From positions 464,161,827-464,225,826 of the forward strand of contig CM041777.1 in assembly GCA_023374045.1 (NCBI GenBank): a DNA stretch of 64,000 nt, read 5' to 3'. Position 1 is the stretch's first letter. Each line of letters starts with the position of its first letter. Both the position numbers and the translations under genes were made by a program. The notes under the pieces were generated by a model. The model did no database searches. It was not told the origin of the DNA and saw only the letters and a list, made by a program, of their open reading frames with translations. Of this stretch, positions 1-10,624 are shown one piece after another. Source of the stretch: Limonium bicolor (Eukaryota > Streptophyta > Magnoliopsida > Caryophyllales > Plumbaginaceae).

Positions 1-329
1 CGGAAGAATTAAATACAATAACAATACTCACTCGGGTGTCACCGGCCATTACTCGCCCATGCGAGCAATAGCCAAACTACATCCAACCTCCAACATAAAC
101 AAACTGCTAACCACTGTGATAACGAGAAACTCCTATACATCATACTAAGTCCATAAACCATAAACATCGACAAGTGAGCGTCTACCCAATCCTGAATATA
201 CATAACCGTACCATAATACAAATTCACCATCTTCATTATAATATAAACAACTCCCTGTATGGTAATCAAAGTAATCTCTAATTACCCTGTTCTTGCTCTT
301 CGGCTTCGACAACAATCACAACCTGCACA

Positions 330-829
330 NNNNNNNNNNNNNNNNNNNNNNNNNNNNNNNNNNNNNNNNNNNNNNNNNNNNNNNNNNNNNNNNNNNNNNN
401 NNNNNNNNNNNNNNNNNNNNNNNNNNNNNNNNNNNNNNNNNNNNNNNNNNNNNNNNNNNNNNNNNNNNNNNNNNNNNNNNNNNNNNNNNNNNNNNNNNNN
501 NNNNNNNNNNNNNNNNNNNNNNNNNNNNNNNNNNNNNNNNNNNNNNNNNNNNNNNNNNNNNNNNNNNNNNNNNNNNNNNNNNNNNNNNNNNNNNNNNNNN
601 NNNNNNNNNNNNNNNNNNNNNNNNNNNNNNNNNNNNNNNNNNNNNNNNNNNNNNNNNNNNNNNNNNNNNNNNNNNNNNNNNNNNNNNNNNNNNNNNNNNN
701 NNNNNNNNNNNNNNNNNNNNNNNNNNNNNNNNNNNNNNNNNNNNNNNNNNNNNNNNNNNNNNNNNNNNNNNNNNNNNNNNNNNNNNNNNNNNNNNNNNNN
801 NNNNNNNNNNNNNNNNNNNNNNNNNNNNN
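330..829. other. assembly gap, 500 N
   Basis: A run of exactly 500 N, a conventional placeholder length, so the true gap size is unknown. It removes the part of the minus-strand LTR fragment that should hold the conserved stem-loop next to the CAGG at 321-325. Open frames crossing it are not real. Confidence 0.99.
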
Positions 830-1825
830 GATGTGTCGGTCTTAATATAGTCCGATCACACCATACACAAATCCCCCTAACCCGAATAATAGTCAAGGTA
901 GGAGAGCCAGCTATTGGCTCCAGGGAGATTGAATTCCAAGAGGAAAACAATCGAACAAAAAAAGGAGAGAGTGAATCAAATATAGATATCAACTCCCGTA
1001 CATACGCGCGCGACCGGGACACCGGATTCCTCACCCCCAAATAACACATTGGCTAGAAGCTCCCTCCAAGGGGCTATTGCCACAAGTTACATTATGGTTA
1101 GTCAAGTTCACTTAGACACACAGGTAGGTAAGGTACATTCGACATACATGAACAAACAACAGTCGTTACACAACGACATACACAAAGAGGATGAACACAC
1201 TTACACACAACAAACAGTACACACCTAACACACGATAGCCGTAGTTAGAACGTTCCCTTAGGTTGGGTCGTTAAATCTGAATACCGATCTCTTATGTGAT
1301 CCTAGAGACGGTTAGCTACGGTTTAACACATATTCGAGGTTAAACGGTATCGGAACTAAATATGCCACATAAATGAATTACTATAAACTCATTTCATGCT
1401 ATATCTTGCAAGGTGGCAAACACAAAAAAAAAAAACAGGTTGGACACAAGCCGGTGTAACCCGGTAGAACATAGGTTGCAAAAAACCATACCTGTCACTC
1501 GAGGATGGCTAGCCTAACGTGACGACCTCTTAGTCCCGGCTGCCATTTCGACTAGTTCTCTAAGTCAGAACGGTCAATTTTCTATATTAACTTTGACTAC
1601 TTGTCATAACCTACGACGTTCTTTGTCGTTTCTTACATTCTGTTAACCTTTCACTATTACTCACCTTATCTCAAGGTTTCTCATTAATTAACATTGTGAT
1701 TTAATAGTTCTAATGTTGCCATTAACATTAAAGTTATGGTTCTTATATGTAATCTTTCTCACTATCATTAATCTCCCAATGGTTTGCTACTTAAGCCCCA
1801 TATTTTCTTTCTTTTTTTATAAAGG

Positions 1826-1937
1826 CGGACCGACCCACCCTGGGTCGGTCCCGTGGGTCGGTCGGATGCAGAGAGCATCCGAATTAACAATTTCAGCTCG
1901 ACCGACCCAGACAGGGTCGGTCCCCTGGGTCGGTCGA
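1826..1937. repeat. GC-rich GGTCGGTC hairpin modules (2 copies)
   Basis: Two imperfect copies of a GC-rich module lie in otherwise AT-rich DNA. Each has GACCGACCC, a short spacer, GGGTCGGTC, then a second GTGGGTCGGTC or CTGGGTCGGTC and a CTGCAG or ATGCAG. The first two segments are self-complementary and would form strong hairpins in RNA. The same module occurs three times in each arm of the palindrome (40476-40650 and 42154-42330). It is thus a recurrent LTR component with variable copy number. Confidence 0.8.
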
Positions 1938-2312
1938 CTGCAGAACCATTTCCCAAAGTGCTTATTTACTCCAATTTTCCACAAGTGTCCTAGTACGTTC
2001 CAACATCATTTTGGCACATTAATACCTTCTTAAATCACCCACCAAACTCATACTCAACCTGAAATACCCCTAATTAATTAAAATTGATTAAACATATAAT
2101 CAATTAAATTAAGGCCTAAACATGCTTAAAAATAAATTAAACACAACAAAGTTTAACAGAAAACAAGAATTACACCCTTTGACCTTTTAGGGTGATTAAA
2201 TATACAAACGAACTCCGTTTGACCTAAAATTTAACCTGAGCCTTATAACACATAAATGAACATATTAAAACCATTTCCATGGGAAACCAAGCTCAGAAAT
2301 TCATTAGATTAC

Positions 2313-2346
2313 AAAATGTGCACCAAGCTTCCTTAAAGCACATTTT
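2313..2346 (+). promoter_or_regulatory. U3 hairpin AAAATGTGC / GCACATTTT
   Basis: A perfect 9-bp inverted repeat with a 16-nt loop lies 250 bp inside LTR A. The same structure is found in the other LTR copy (15940-15973), in LTR B (20224-20257) with a different loop, and, less perfectly, in LTR G (61503-61535). LTR C has an unrelated-sequence hairpin at the equivalent place (24881-24911, CGCTAA / TTAGCG). Its function is unknown. Confidence 0.55.
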
Positions 2347-2602
2347 TGTGAGAGTGCCTTCAAAATGAGTCCTATTTAATTTTAGGGTCTTAAATACCCT
2401 TAAATATACTAATGGGACATAATGTACCACATTGAAATGTATAAATCAAGTTTTTCAAAATAACCAAAAATATGTGCATTGTTTTATAAAAACCAAATAG
2501 TGCAAAAATAACATTTTACCTCTTAATCATGTCTATGGTCAATGTATTCTCTTGACCTTGACTGCTATATCACCGCCAGTTTAAGACTTATAACATAGTA
2601 TG

Positions 2603-4221
2603 TGCAGACGTATATTGTGAGTGGTTTAAGTGGTGTAATTATTAAAAGAAAGAAAAGAAATTAAAACCCAAAATAAACGTCGGGCTGCAAACAAATCCCG
2701 GTCGCAGTAGTATAGTGAAATGTAAGCGACCGGATATCGAACCACGGGACTAATGTACATATTATAGTACCTAAGCGTGTCACTAAAAGGGGGGGATTAA
2801 TTGACTTGTTTTTATAAATAAAAGAAAAGATAAAATAAACTAAATTAACAGATAAACTAAACGGGACTCTGGTTCAGATTAATATATTATGCTCTTTCAT
2901 GCTATTCCTACTGGTTTAATTATAATTGTCTGGCAAAATTCCTTTTTTAAAATATCTTAAGGACTAAGTCATAGCCTCATAAGAACTCGTTTACCAGAAA
3001 TGCCCGGTCTATCAGGCTTCGAGCACTCTTATGTAAACGGACGTTAAATTCCAGGAAATATAATTGCATCTGAAAATACTAACCCATTAAATCATAATAG
3101 AGCTTTCTCCAGATTTACGGTTTAATCAACCTATCTATTTATCACCTGGTCTGATCAAAATAGACTTAGCAAGCAATTTAAAATTCGCGAGATCTATTAA
3201 AAAGGCGAGAGAAGAGCTTTAAGCGTAACAAACTTCATTAAATTAAAACCAGTAAAAACATTGCATAATTAATACAGAACATAATAATTATTCCCAAAGC
3301 ATATGTAAACTAGCCTAACATATTAAATAGAATAACAGAAACAAGAATGATAGAAATCATCCGTAATCACTCCGTCTCGCTCTGCTATTTTGTGTATGTA
3401 GGCTAGAGGTGGATTTGGTGGACTGTAAAATAAATAAAATGGAGAAGGCGGAAGGAGAGAAATGAGATGGTGCGTGAGTTGGAACTCCAGAGGAACCACG
3501 GAAGGAGCCTCCGGAAGGACACTGGATGAGGAGGAATGAAGCTCGTATTTATAGAGGAAGAAGATTAGAGCAGCAGCTCATCAGCTCACTGATTGAGCTC
3601 GTTGATTGCAGCTCCCCATTGATTGCAGATATTGATTGCGCAGGGGACAGGGCTGAAACGCGTGCGTGATTCCTGGTAGGCGCCGACTCTTGCAGAGCGA
3701 GTTGGGTAGAAGATAACCCGTTAATTTCCTACACATTTACACGTGTCCGCCTGCTTAATAGGCGGTCTCCCCTGTTATTCAACCGCCTGATAACGGGCGG
3801 TCCTCTCTGTGTCAACCGCCTCGCGGTTCTATCTCTTGTCCGCTAGATATCTAGCGGTACACTCTGTATCGACCGCCTCGCGGTTGCATTAGAGCTGTCC
3901 GCCTCTTAAGTGGCGGTACTCTCTATCTTGTCCGCCTGTTATGAGGCGGTTGCCTCTATTCTTCTTCATCTCCAGTGTTGTCCGCCCTCTTCTGAGGCGG
4001 TTGCATGCAATTCATGCGTGCTTCCTCACGTGAGTTCTACTATCCTTTATAATATATGTCTTTGTTTGTCATTTTTCCTACATTTTAACACATATAATAC
4101 ATCAGTTAATATAATAACATAAATATAGGAAAAACCCAAGATAAATGGGAAACATTACTAAAAATGCTGCAATTAATAAGGTGATTAAACCTTAAAAAGT
4201 CTATATGTTTTGCACTTATCA
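2603..4221 (+). mobile_element. Probable solo LTR (1.6 kb) inserted in the 5' LTR of A
   Basis: This insertion starts TGCAGACG and ends CTTATCA (TG...CA) and is flanked by a 5-bp target-site duplication, GTATG (2598-2602 and 4222-4226). The empty site, with a single GTATG, survives in the 3' LTR of element A near 16228, so the boundaries are certain. It has no coding sequence, no PBS and no PPT, which fits a solo LTR left by LTR-LTR recombination. A TATA-like TATTTATAG lies near 3546. A run of GC-rich hairpins follows at 3747-4000, probably in the transcribed leader. The strand is arbitrary and the lineage is not recognised; a long Gypsy LTR is the likeliest source. Confidence 0.85.
3747..4000. 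repeat. Array of eight small CCGCC/GGCGG hairpins
   Basis: Eight short inverted repeats sit 25-50 bp apart: 3747-3765, 3782-3801, 3814-3828, 3840-3857, 3872-3884, 3899-3916, 3932-3949 and 3982-4000. Most have CCGCC...GGCGG stems with different loops. The fourth has CCGCTAG...CTAGCGG, where both sides of the stem have changed together. The spacers are pyrimidine-rich (CTCTCT, TGTCC). Their position downstream of a TATA-like box suggests a structured leader RNA. Small frames across the array are by-products. Confidence 0.8.
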
Positions 4222-4739
4222 GTATGTTACCGTCCCCAAATGCTGATTAAAGGTGAGTCACCATCCTTACTTAAATAAAGTAACATAGGTACATTATTTT
4301 GATAATATTAACAGATAACCTTATTTCTCCAATCCCATCTGATCATTTCCGTCTGTCTATTCGCCCACCTTACCCACTTGCGGGACCTGCACACCACCAA
4401 GCACCATACATCAAATATGGGTACTTTATTACATGAATATACATAATATACATATATTGACAAGCAATCCATTTACTCCTACCGTACTACTGCTACCAAT
4501 ACTACCCATTTGCAAATCTGCAAGAGCCCGCCTACTACTCAGCCTATGACATATATATACATATTATACATCATGACCATCACTATACAAGTTAGGTACA
4601 TAGTTAGTATATATAATAACTAAACTACTGACCCCATCCCTGCTTGTCCCATCCGACAACTTCAATCTAATTGACTACTTCAATGACATTCTAGCCATAC
4701 TAACACGCACTACTACCTATAGCCGCTTACATTTTCTTT

Positions 4740-6430
4740 TCGGTTATCACCCTGGCTTCTTCTTCCCACGGAAGCTCCAGTTTTTCTTTCTTGCTGAGTC
4801 CAACCCGACAGCATCTACAAGCATAAGAGGTTCCCTAGATAGCTAGAAAGATGTACCTTGACTCCCTTGCCCGAGCCTAATACCCAACACTATTATAGCC
4901 GATTTCTTTTTCTTCCATTTCGGTACCTTCTCCTTCCGCTCCTATCATTCCAGAACCGGAAGCATCACAGCTTTTCCTTGCTGTTTCTTTCACCGTGAAC
5001 AATACTCATCTTCCATGGCTGCTGCATCACGAACTAGGTAAGCTGCTATGACAAAAAAAATATATATCTGTTGTACTCCTCTCTTCTTCCTCTATTCATG
5101 GAACTCACCAAGTCTATTGCATCCAGCAAACAAAGGTTGTGTTGGGCTTGAAGTAGTGTTGTTACTCGGCTGGTAACAGAAGAAGAAAGGGGGTTGGTTT
5201 TCATCACCCTTTCAAGGTAAAAACCTGCACAACCTAGCTCATTCTTTCCTTCTCATTTCCGGTAAAGGACCCAGCTCCTTCTAAGCTCCTCTCCTTGCTC
5301 CTTTCACGTACAGGAAGCAGAGGAAAAAACACAACTTGATCTTCCTCCTCCATTTCGGTAATGTCCCCAGCCTATACTAAGCTCTCTTCTTGTTTCTTTA
5401 CGTGAAAAAAAAACAGAGAAGTATACCCTGGTTGAAGAGAAAAAAATCCAGGTGAAAGTCTCTTTTCTTCACCATTTCGGTGAGTTCCACCACAGTTGTA
5501 TCTCCTTGTTGTACCGGTTATATGTCTAGCATGGACTGGGCTATCTCCCTATTTTTTTTCACGTCCAAAACCAGAAGAAACTGCCCTGCATGGTGAAGAA
5601 GAAGAACCAAGTATAGAGCCTCATTCTCATCCTTCTCGGTAAGAAAAAAAAATCCAGGCAAGAAGCTCCATTGCTAGCCTTTCTCGGTAAGGGAAAAACC
5701 TTACTCTATCTCTGTTATATTACCAGTCTTCTTCCAGTGTTTCCCTAGCCTATTCACTGCATTCTTCACGTACAAAAACAGAGGAGAAGTACCTTGGTTC
5801 ATGCAGTAGCAAAGTCCAAGCAACACTCTTGATTTACCTTGTTTCGGTAAGAGAAAAATGCCACCTTTTCCTCCTTATATTACCCAGTGTACCTACTGGT
5901 ATAAACAACAGTTTAACATTCTATTTTGCCCACTGAAAAACAGGCGTGAATGACCCATAAACCAGCTCCATAGTAAGGTAAATAGCATGTGTTTTCTAGC
6001 TTAAAACCATGCCTTATTCCCCATGTATTACCGAGAGTGTGTACTAGTTTTAAGCACCAGTTTTAACATTGTTTTTGCTCATAAAAACCAGGCGCAAGTA
6101 AGCCTTGAACCCAGCTTCAAATAAGGTAAATACTATGTACTTTACAAGCATAAATCAACCCATAATAACCATGCTTATATGGCTAACATGTGTTCTTTTC
6201 ATGGCATGAGGTGCTGTTGGAAAAAAAAAATCATTGAAAACCTCCTGCACAAAACCGTAAAGGAACAGACCCAAATATACTTATACAAGTGAGTATTTTG
6301 CTCCTAATAATGTATATATTAAGCTTATATAATTAGTGCCTCAAAGACTTATCAAACCTTGTGTTAAAAATTAGGCCGAAGGGTTAAAGTGCTGTTTGGT
6401 GTGTTTGGAAGCTTGGAAAATCAAACTAGG
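4740..6430 (+). repeat. Degenerate repeat zone in U3 with GGTAAG-like motifs
   Basis: Loosely repeated units of about 120-150 bp each carry a CTTCTT/TTTC tract, CACGTAC or a CAGG, an A-rich GAAG stretch and a TTTCGGTAA- or AAGGTAA-type motif. Donor-like GGTRA motifs lie near 5037, 5214, 5259, 5352, 5477, 5636, 5682, 5842, 5975, 6122 and 6426. The zone is duplicated in the 3' LTR at 16760-18430 with few changes. No reading frame is maintained. Whether the motifs act as splice donors is unknown. Confidence 0.5.
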
Positions 6431-8701
6431 TGAGTAATACTTACCTTATGATATAAGATGGTTTTCATGGTATTTTGTTGTATAAATATATACAAGCCGT
6501 GGGTTTAGATAGGATCATATAATTCAATTATGTATTAAAATGTTTAATAACAATTTTGGTTGGTTAGTTTTGGTGTGTTAATGACCTATAAGGTCAAGGA
6601 AATTAATTATGGGTCAAAAACATAATTTATAAAAATATTAGAGTATGGGTGATGAAAACCGAGACCAAACATGGTCTTAAATGACTAAACTATGCATTAT
6701 AATGTTTTATAACATTTTTAGTTGATAATATAAGGTTTAGATGACATATTATGTCATAAAGATTAATTAAATGATTTTAGGAAACATTTAAGAAAAACCA
6801 TAGGATAAACCGTAATCAATATGGTTTTTATAACATTTATGTGTAATTTTATCCAATGTAAATTAATGTAACAAGGCCAAGCATTTTAGGCCATTTAACT
6901 TAATTGCCATATTAAGTTAAAAATGGATTTAAAATGAATTTAGAACAAAAATAAATATTACCGTAATAGTTTGGGTTCAATTGTAATTTAAATAAATTTT
7001 GGAGTTGACTATAAATAATAACCGAAGACTATGCATTAAAACCTTATTTCATGAATCATATAAAAATTTAATAAAGTTTTGAGACAAAATATAATTTATG
7101 AAAATTATAGGGGTCAAACTATAATTATACACTCCTAGTCAAACTGAAAATTATTGGGTCAACATAGACCATATTAGGGGGTTTGACCAAATTTAATGTC
7201 ATAAATAATTAATTTATGAACTTATGTTAACATTATAAGAGGAATGTTGAATTTATAAAACTTATGGAGTATAAAATGTAAATACTGAAAATTAGAGGTG
7301 TAATTTGGTTAATATGATTGTTTATATCTTAAGTATTAAATTTGGGAATTCTTGGAGTTATATAAGTGGGTATATTAATAAGAGTGTATAATACATAGTT
7401 TTGTGACAAATAGAAAGTACATTATAAAAGAAGGGGTCAAAATGAAGATAAGGAAAAAGATTTGTGGGCGGAAATAAGATTTTTTTTAAAAGTTCATGGG
7501 GTTGTGCGCAAATAATGGTAAGAAACTATAGGTTATATTCAATAATGAATATTAAAAACATATAGTATAACACATGTATAAACATTATGATGATATATGT
7601 GGTTATTTTGTAAATAAGGAAAAGATAGTGGCTGGAAAAGAAATCTACCAAACAGCTATGGGCTGTTCGGTAATATGGAAGAAAATAACATATACAAACT
7701 ATATGTTATAATTATTGTAATGTTTGGATGATATAACAAATGTAGGTAAAAATATTAAGAGGTTTGTGATAAAAGAATAAATGTGAAAAGTTGAAGGGTT
7801 AAAACAAAAACAACAGAACCTAAGGGACTGTTTGGTATTTTCGGAAATTTCAAACCATATAATATATTTACACTATACGATTTAAATGATATACGGTAAG
7901 TTAAGTATGCTATAAGAATTGTGGTGAAATTGTGATACTTGGAGTGTATGGGATTTGAAAGGAAATGGAATAAAATGTATATACAATTCCGGTAATCATA
8001 ACAAAGTGTTATAAAACCTTGGGCTATGTTTTATTACGAAGCTTTATGTTATAAAAATAAGGCATTTATAATATGGTATAAGTCATGTGGGTATATTGTG
8101 ATTGATGAAAATTATGGGGAATAAAGAAGAATAAGTATATCACATGTATATGCTTTTTGGTACTCATACAAACAATTACTAAAACTATATGTTATAAGTT
8201 AATGACAATAAAATATCATACTATGTGATATCATGGTAATAAGTGAAACACTAAATAATATTATGTGGCCAAAAGTATAGTTTATTAAAACTATCTCACT
8301 AGCGCATTCAGGTGTACATTCATACATCAAAAATGAAGATATAAACTATAGTATACAATGACATAAATACTATGGTTAATATATGAATTGGAATGGTTTA
8401 AATAAACCTCGTATAAGGAATAATGTGTACATAATACAAGCTTCTTATTTCATTGAGAAAACAAGGTGTATATACACATATGTATACTGGCGCAAACCAC
8501 ATGCATATATATAATATGGTTTACAAACCATATAATGAGTACATAGTGAGTATTAACTTATTAGTATAAATGTATACTATAAAGTCATAAAGTTTTAAAT
8601 GAATACAACTTGTTACACATTGGGGAAGTTGTACAATATAAGGTATATCAAAGAATAGTAATAAACCATGCAATATAAACTAACGTTGCATGGAACACAT
8701 A

Positions 8702-8765
8702 CAACTATAGGTTATAAAATATAACCATGCATGCAACTATAGGTTATAACATATACCTATGCATG
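8702..8765. repeat. 32-bp direct repeat, two copies
   Basis: Two adjacent 32-bp units (8702-8733, 8734-8765) begin CAACTATAGGTTATAA and end ATGCATG, with a few differences. This is a local tandem duplication inside LTR A. Confidence 0.8.
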
Positions 8766-10185
8766 CGTTATAACAGTTGAATTAATTATACGAACGAACG
8801 AATTCGTATTAAGTGTAACGCTTATAAATACTTCGGGATGGGAAAATACAATTCTTACGTTGGAAACCGTTAACCACGACGTTCGAATAAAAACCGACGT
8901 CTATGTTAAACCGAATATTAATTTTTACTACGAGTAAGGAATTTTTAAGATAACTATGCTTTAACTAGTAACAGTTGAAAACTCGGGGGCGTAGTACCGG
9001 GATTACAGACGTTATTCGGAAATACCGAATCATACTGTCATGTGGATTGACTCTTAGCGTTCCTTGTATTCCTAGATCGCCTTTCAGACGTGCGCGCTCG
9101 ATAGCCTTAGCGGTCTACACTGCGCGACCTTGACACGGTGTACGGTATGTAAAGGGGTTTGATCCGAGTTGTCCTGAGGAATTCCTCGGGCTCAGATTTG
9201 TTTGATAAATAACTTGTGTGGATGTATGTATGTGATTATGTGTGTGATGGATATCTGTGTTACTGTATTATTAATTTGTGCACGAACGTCCTACGGGATT
9301 AATACTACGTCGACTATAGATCGACTTATATAAAACTACATATGCGAGACGTGTGATTGGAATTATCGTTGCTTGACCTAATACGCTAAGTATTACAAGT
9401 ATGTAGTTATAACCTAAGTAAAACACTTAGGGACGGGACACGACATTGTCGGTCCCTAGAGCTTCAACTCGAACATAAATACTACCTAGTATTATTCTAG
9501 GCATGCGTAAGACCCACAGGGCAGCCAACAATGTAAGTGATGTTCTCCATAATTAAAACTGTAACTGGCAACCTAACTAATGAAGTTAACAGTGGAGTGT
9601 GAATGAATGTGATGATGTACCTTAATCCAGACAGCCACTGGCTGCTGGTCGCGCGTAGAGATCTCTTGGGTTATCCCGTATCGGATTTACCCTAGTTAAT
9701 CCTGAACGAACCTAGATAGATTGTCAGGCGGAGTGTGCTACCGTTGGCACCAGGCCCTTGGCCACCTAAATGGACGCCTTTACAAAGGCAAAGTGAAATA
9801 GTCCCGGAGTCTTGGGATGATCAGGGCAGTGAGCACCTTGTGTGTACGTGGGACTACTGTCCAAGTGAGTATATCTCGGGCTGTCCTAATTGACGCCCGA
9901 CAGTGCTAACCAAATCAAATGATATGTGAGGGCCCGGGGGGCCGAATGTTGTAATACGTGATTATGTTAACATACGACGAATGAGTTATCAATGCTACTG
10001 TATTGTATGATGTGTGACAGTGCTGCGTATATTTATAAATGACTGTTTGGATTGGATGGATGGTTATATAATCATGCATGTTGTTACAGTATTTACTATA
10101 TATGTAAAATGGTAAAGCATGAAATCAATCTAATATCAAGATGGTTAAAAATGACAAGTGACCAATAGGGTCAAGGCCCGGCATA

Positions 10186-10222
10186 CTCAGCGTCTATCGC
10201 TGAGACTACACTTATTGTGCAG
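10186..10222 (+). promoter_or_regulatory. Conserved stem-loop and CAG|G site near LTR 3' end
   Basis: A 7-bp stem CTCAGCG / CGCTGAG with loop TCTAT (10186-10204) is followed by TTATTGTGCAG|G, which looks like a 3' splice site, 387 bp before the LTR end. Equivalent sites: 59267-59304 (LTR F), 26061-26098 and 33231-33268 on the minus strand (element D), 45775-45818 (LTR E), and near 63511 on the minus strand (LTR H). The loop differs while the stem is kept, and a GAAGCCG motif often follows 15-25 bases later. The function is inferred only. Confidence 0.6.
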
Positions 10223-10612
10223 GTTGTTGATCTTCGTTGAAGCCGAAGTGCGGGGACAGGGTAGATAGGCTTACTTTAATAATTGCGTAAGAATTTATTG
10301 TATAACGATATCAGTCTGTGGATGTATGATGGTAAAGTTGTATTATTTGGGATTTGAGTAGACGCTCACTGGTCGATTGTTAAGGATGTGGACTTAGTAT
10401 GATGTATAGGAGATATCTCGTTGTCACAGCGGTTTAGTAGTGTGTTGTTTAGTGATGGATTTAGTTTCTGCTTCGTTACTCGCATGGGCGAGTAATGGCA
10501 GGTGACACCCGAGTAAGTTTTAATCGTTGTTTATTCTTCCGCTGTAAGACGTTTTAATTTTCTGTTAACGTGAGTGACTATTACGTGTTTATTTGAGAGG
10601 GGTGTTACAAAG

Positions 10613-10624
10613 TGGTATCAGAGC
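10613..10624 (+). promoter_or_regulatory. Primer-binding site for tRNA-iMet (element A)
   Basis: TGGTATCAGAGC starts three bases after the 5' LTR end. It is complementary to the 3' end of plant initiator methionine tRNA, the usual primer for minus-strand synthesis in plant Copia and many Gypsy elements. It fixes the LTR 3' boundary at 10609. Confidence 0.95.

Larger units (their letters stand above)
1..2059 (-). mobile_element. 3' part of a giant LTR (minus orientation), gap inside
   Basis: No gene is seen here. Read on the minus strand, bases 1-70 match the end of LTR A near 10485-10550 (shared GGGCGAGTAATGG, GTGACACCCGAGT and ATTCTTCCG). Bases 254-329 match 10215-10280 (shared TGTGCAGGTTG and GAAGCCGAAG). 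The stretch is therefore the 3' portion of an LTR of the same superfamily, whose true 3' end lies just left of the window. Bases 1680-1940 resemble the palindrome arm at 42000-42330, including the GGTCGGTC modules. The fragment stops where LTR A begins at 2060, so A probably inserted here or recombination joined them. No target-site duplication can be tested because A's far end is missing. Family membership is inferred from similarity to elements with PBS and PPT. Confidence 0.7.
2060..10609 (+). repeat. 5' LTR of element A (about 6.9 kb without insertion)
   Basis: The LTR starts TGAAATACCCC and ends GGGGTGTTACA, three bases before the PBS. Its left boundary is confirmed by the 3' copy, where the same sequence starts right after the PPT at 15684. 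The net length without the solo-LTR insertion is about 6.93 kb, longer than typical plant LTRs (usually 0.1-5 kb). Zones, in order: AT-rich U3 with a conserved hairpin (2313-2346), a degenerate repeat zone rich in CTTCTT tracts and GGTAAG-like motifs (4740-6430), a long AT-rich zone (6430-8770) with a 32-bp direct repeat at 8702-8765, and a GC-richer 3' third with the conserved stem-loop (10186-10204). No protein is encoded. Confidence 0.85.

Noticed and set aside
259..1049. Long open frames across 330-829
   Set aside because: They consist mostly of N and carry no evidence.
3747..4000. CRISPR array
   Set aside because: Repeats are short, palindromic, unevenly spaced and diverged. The surroundings are plant retroelement DNA.
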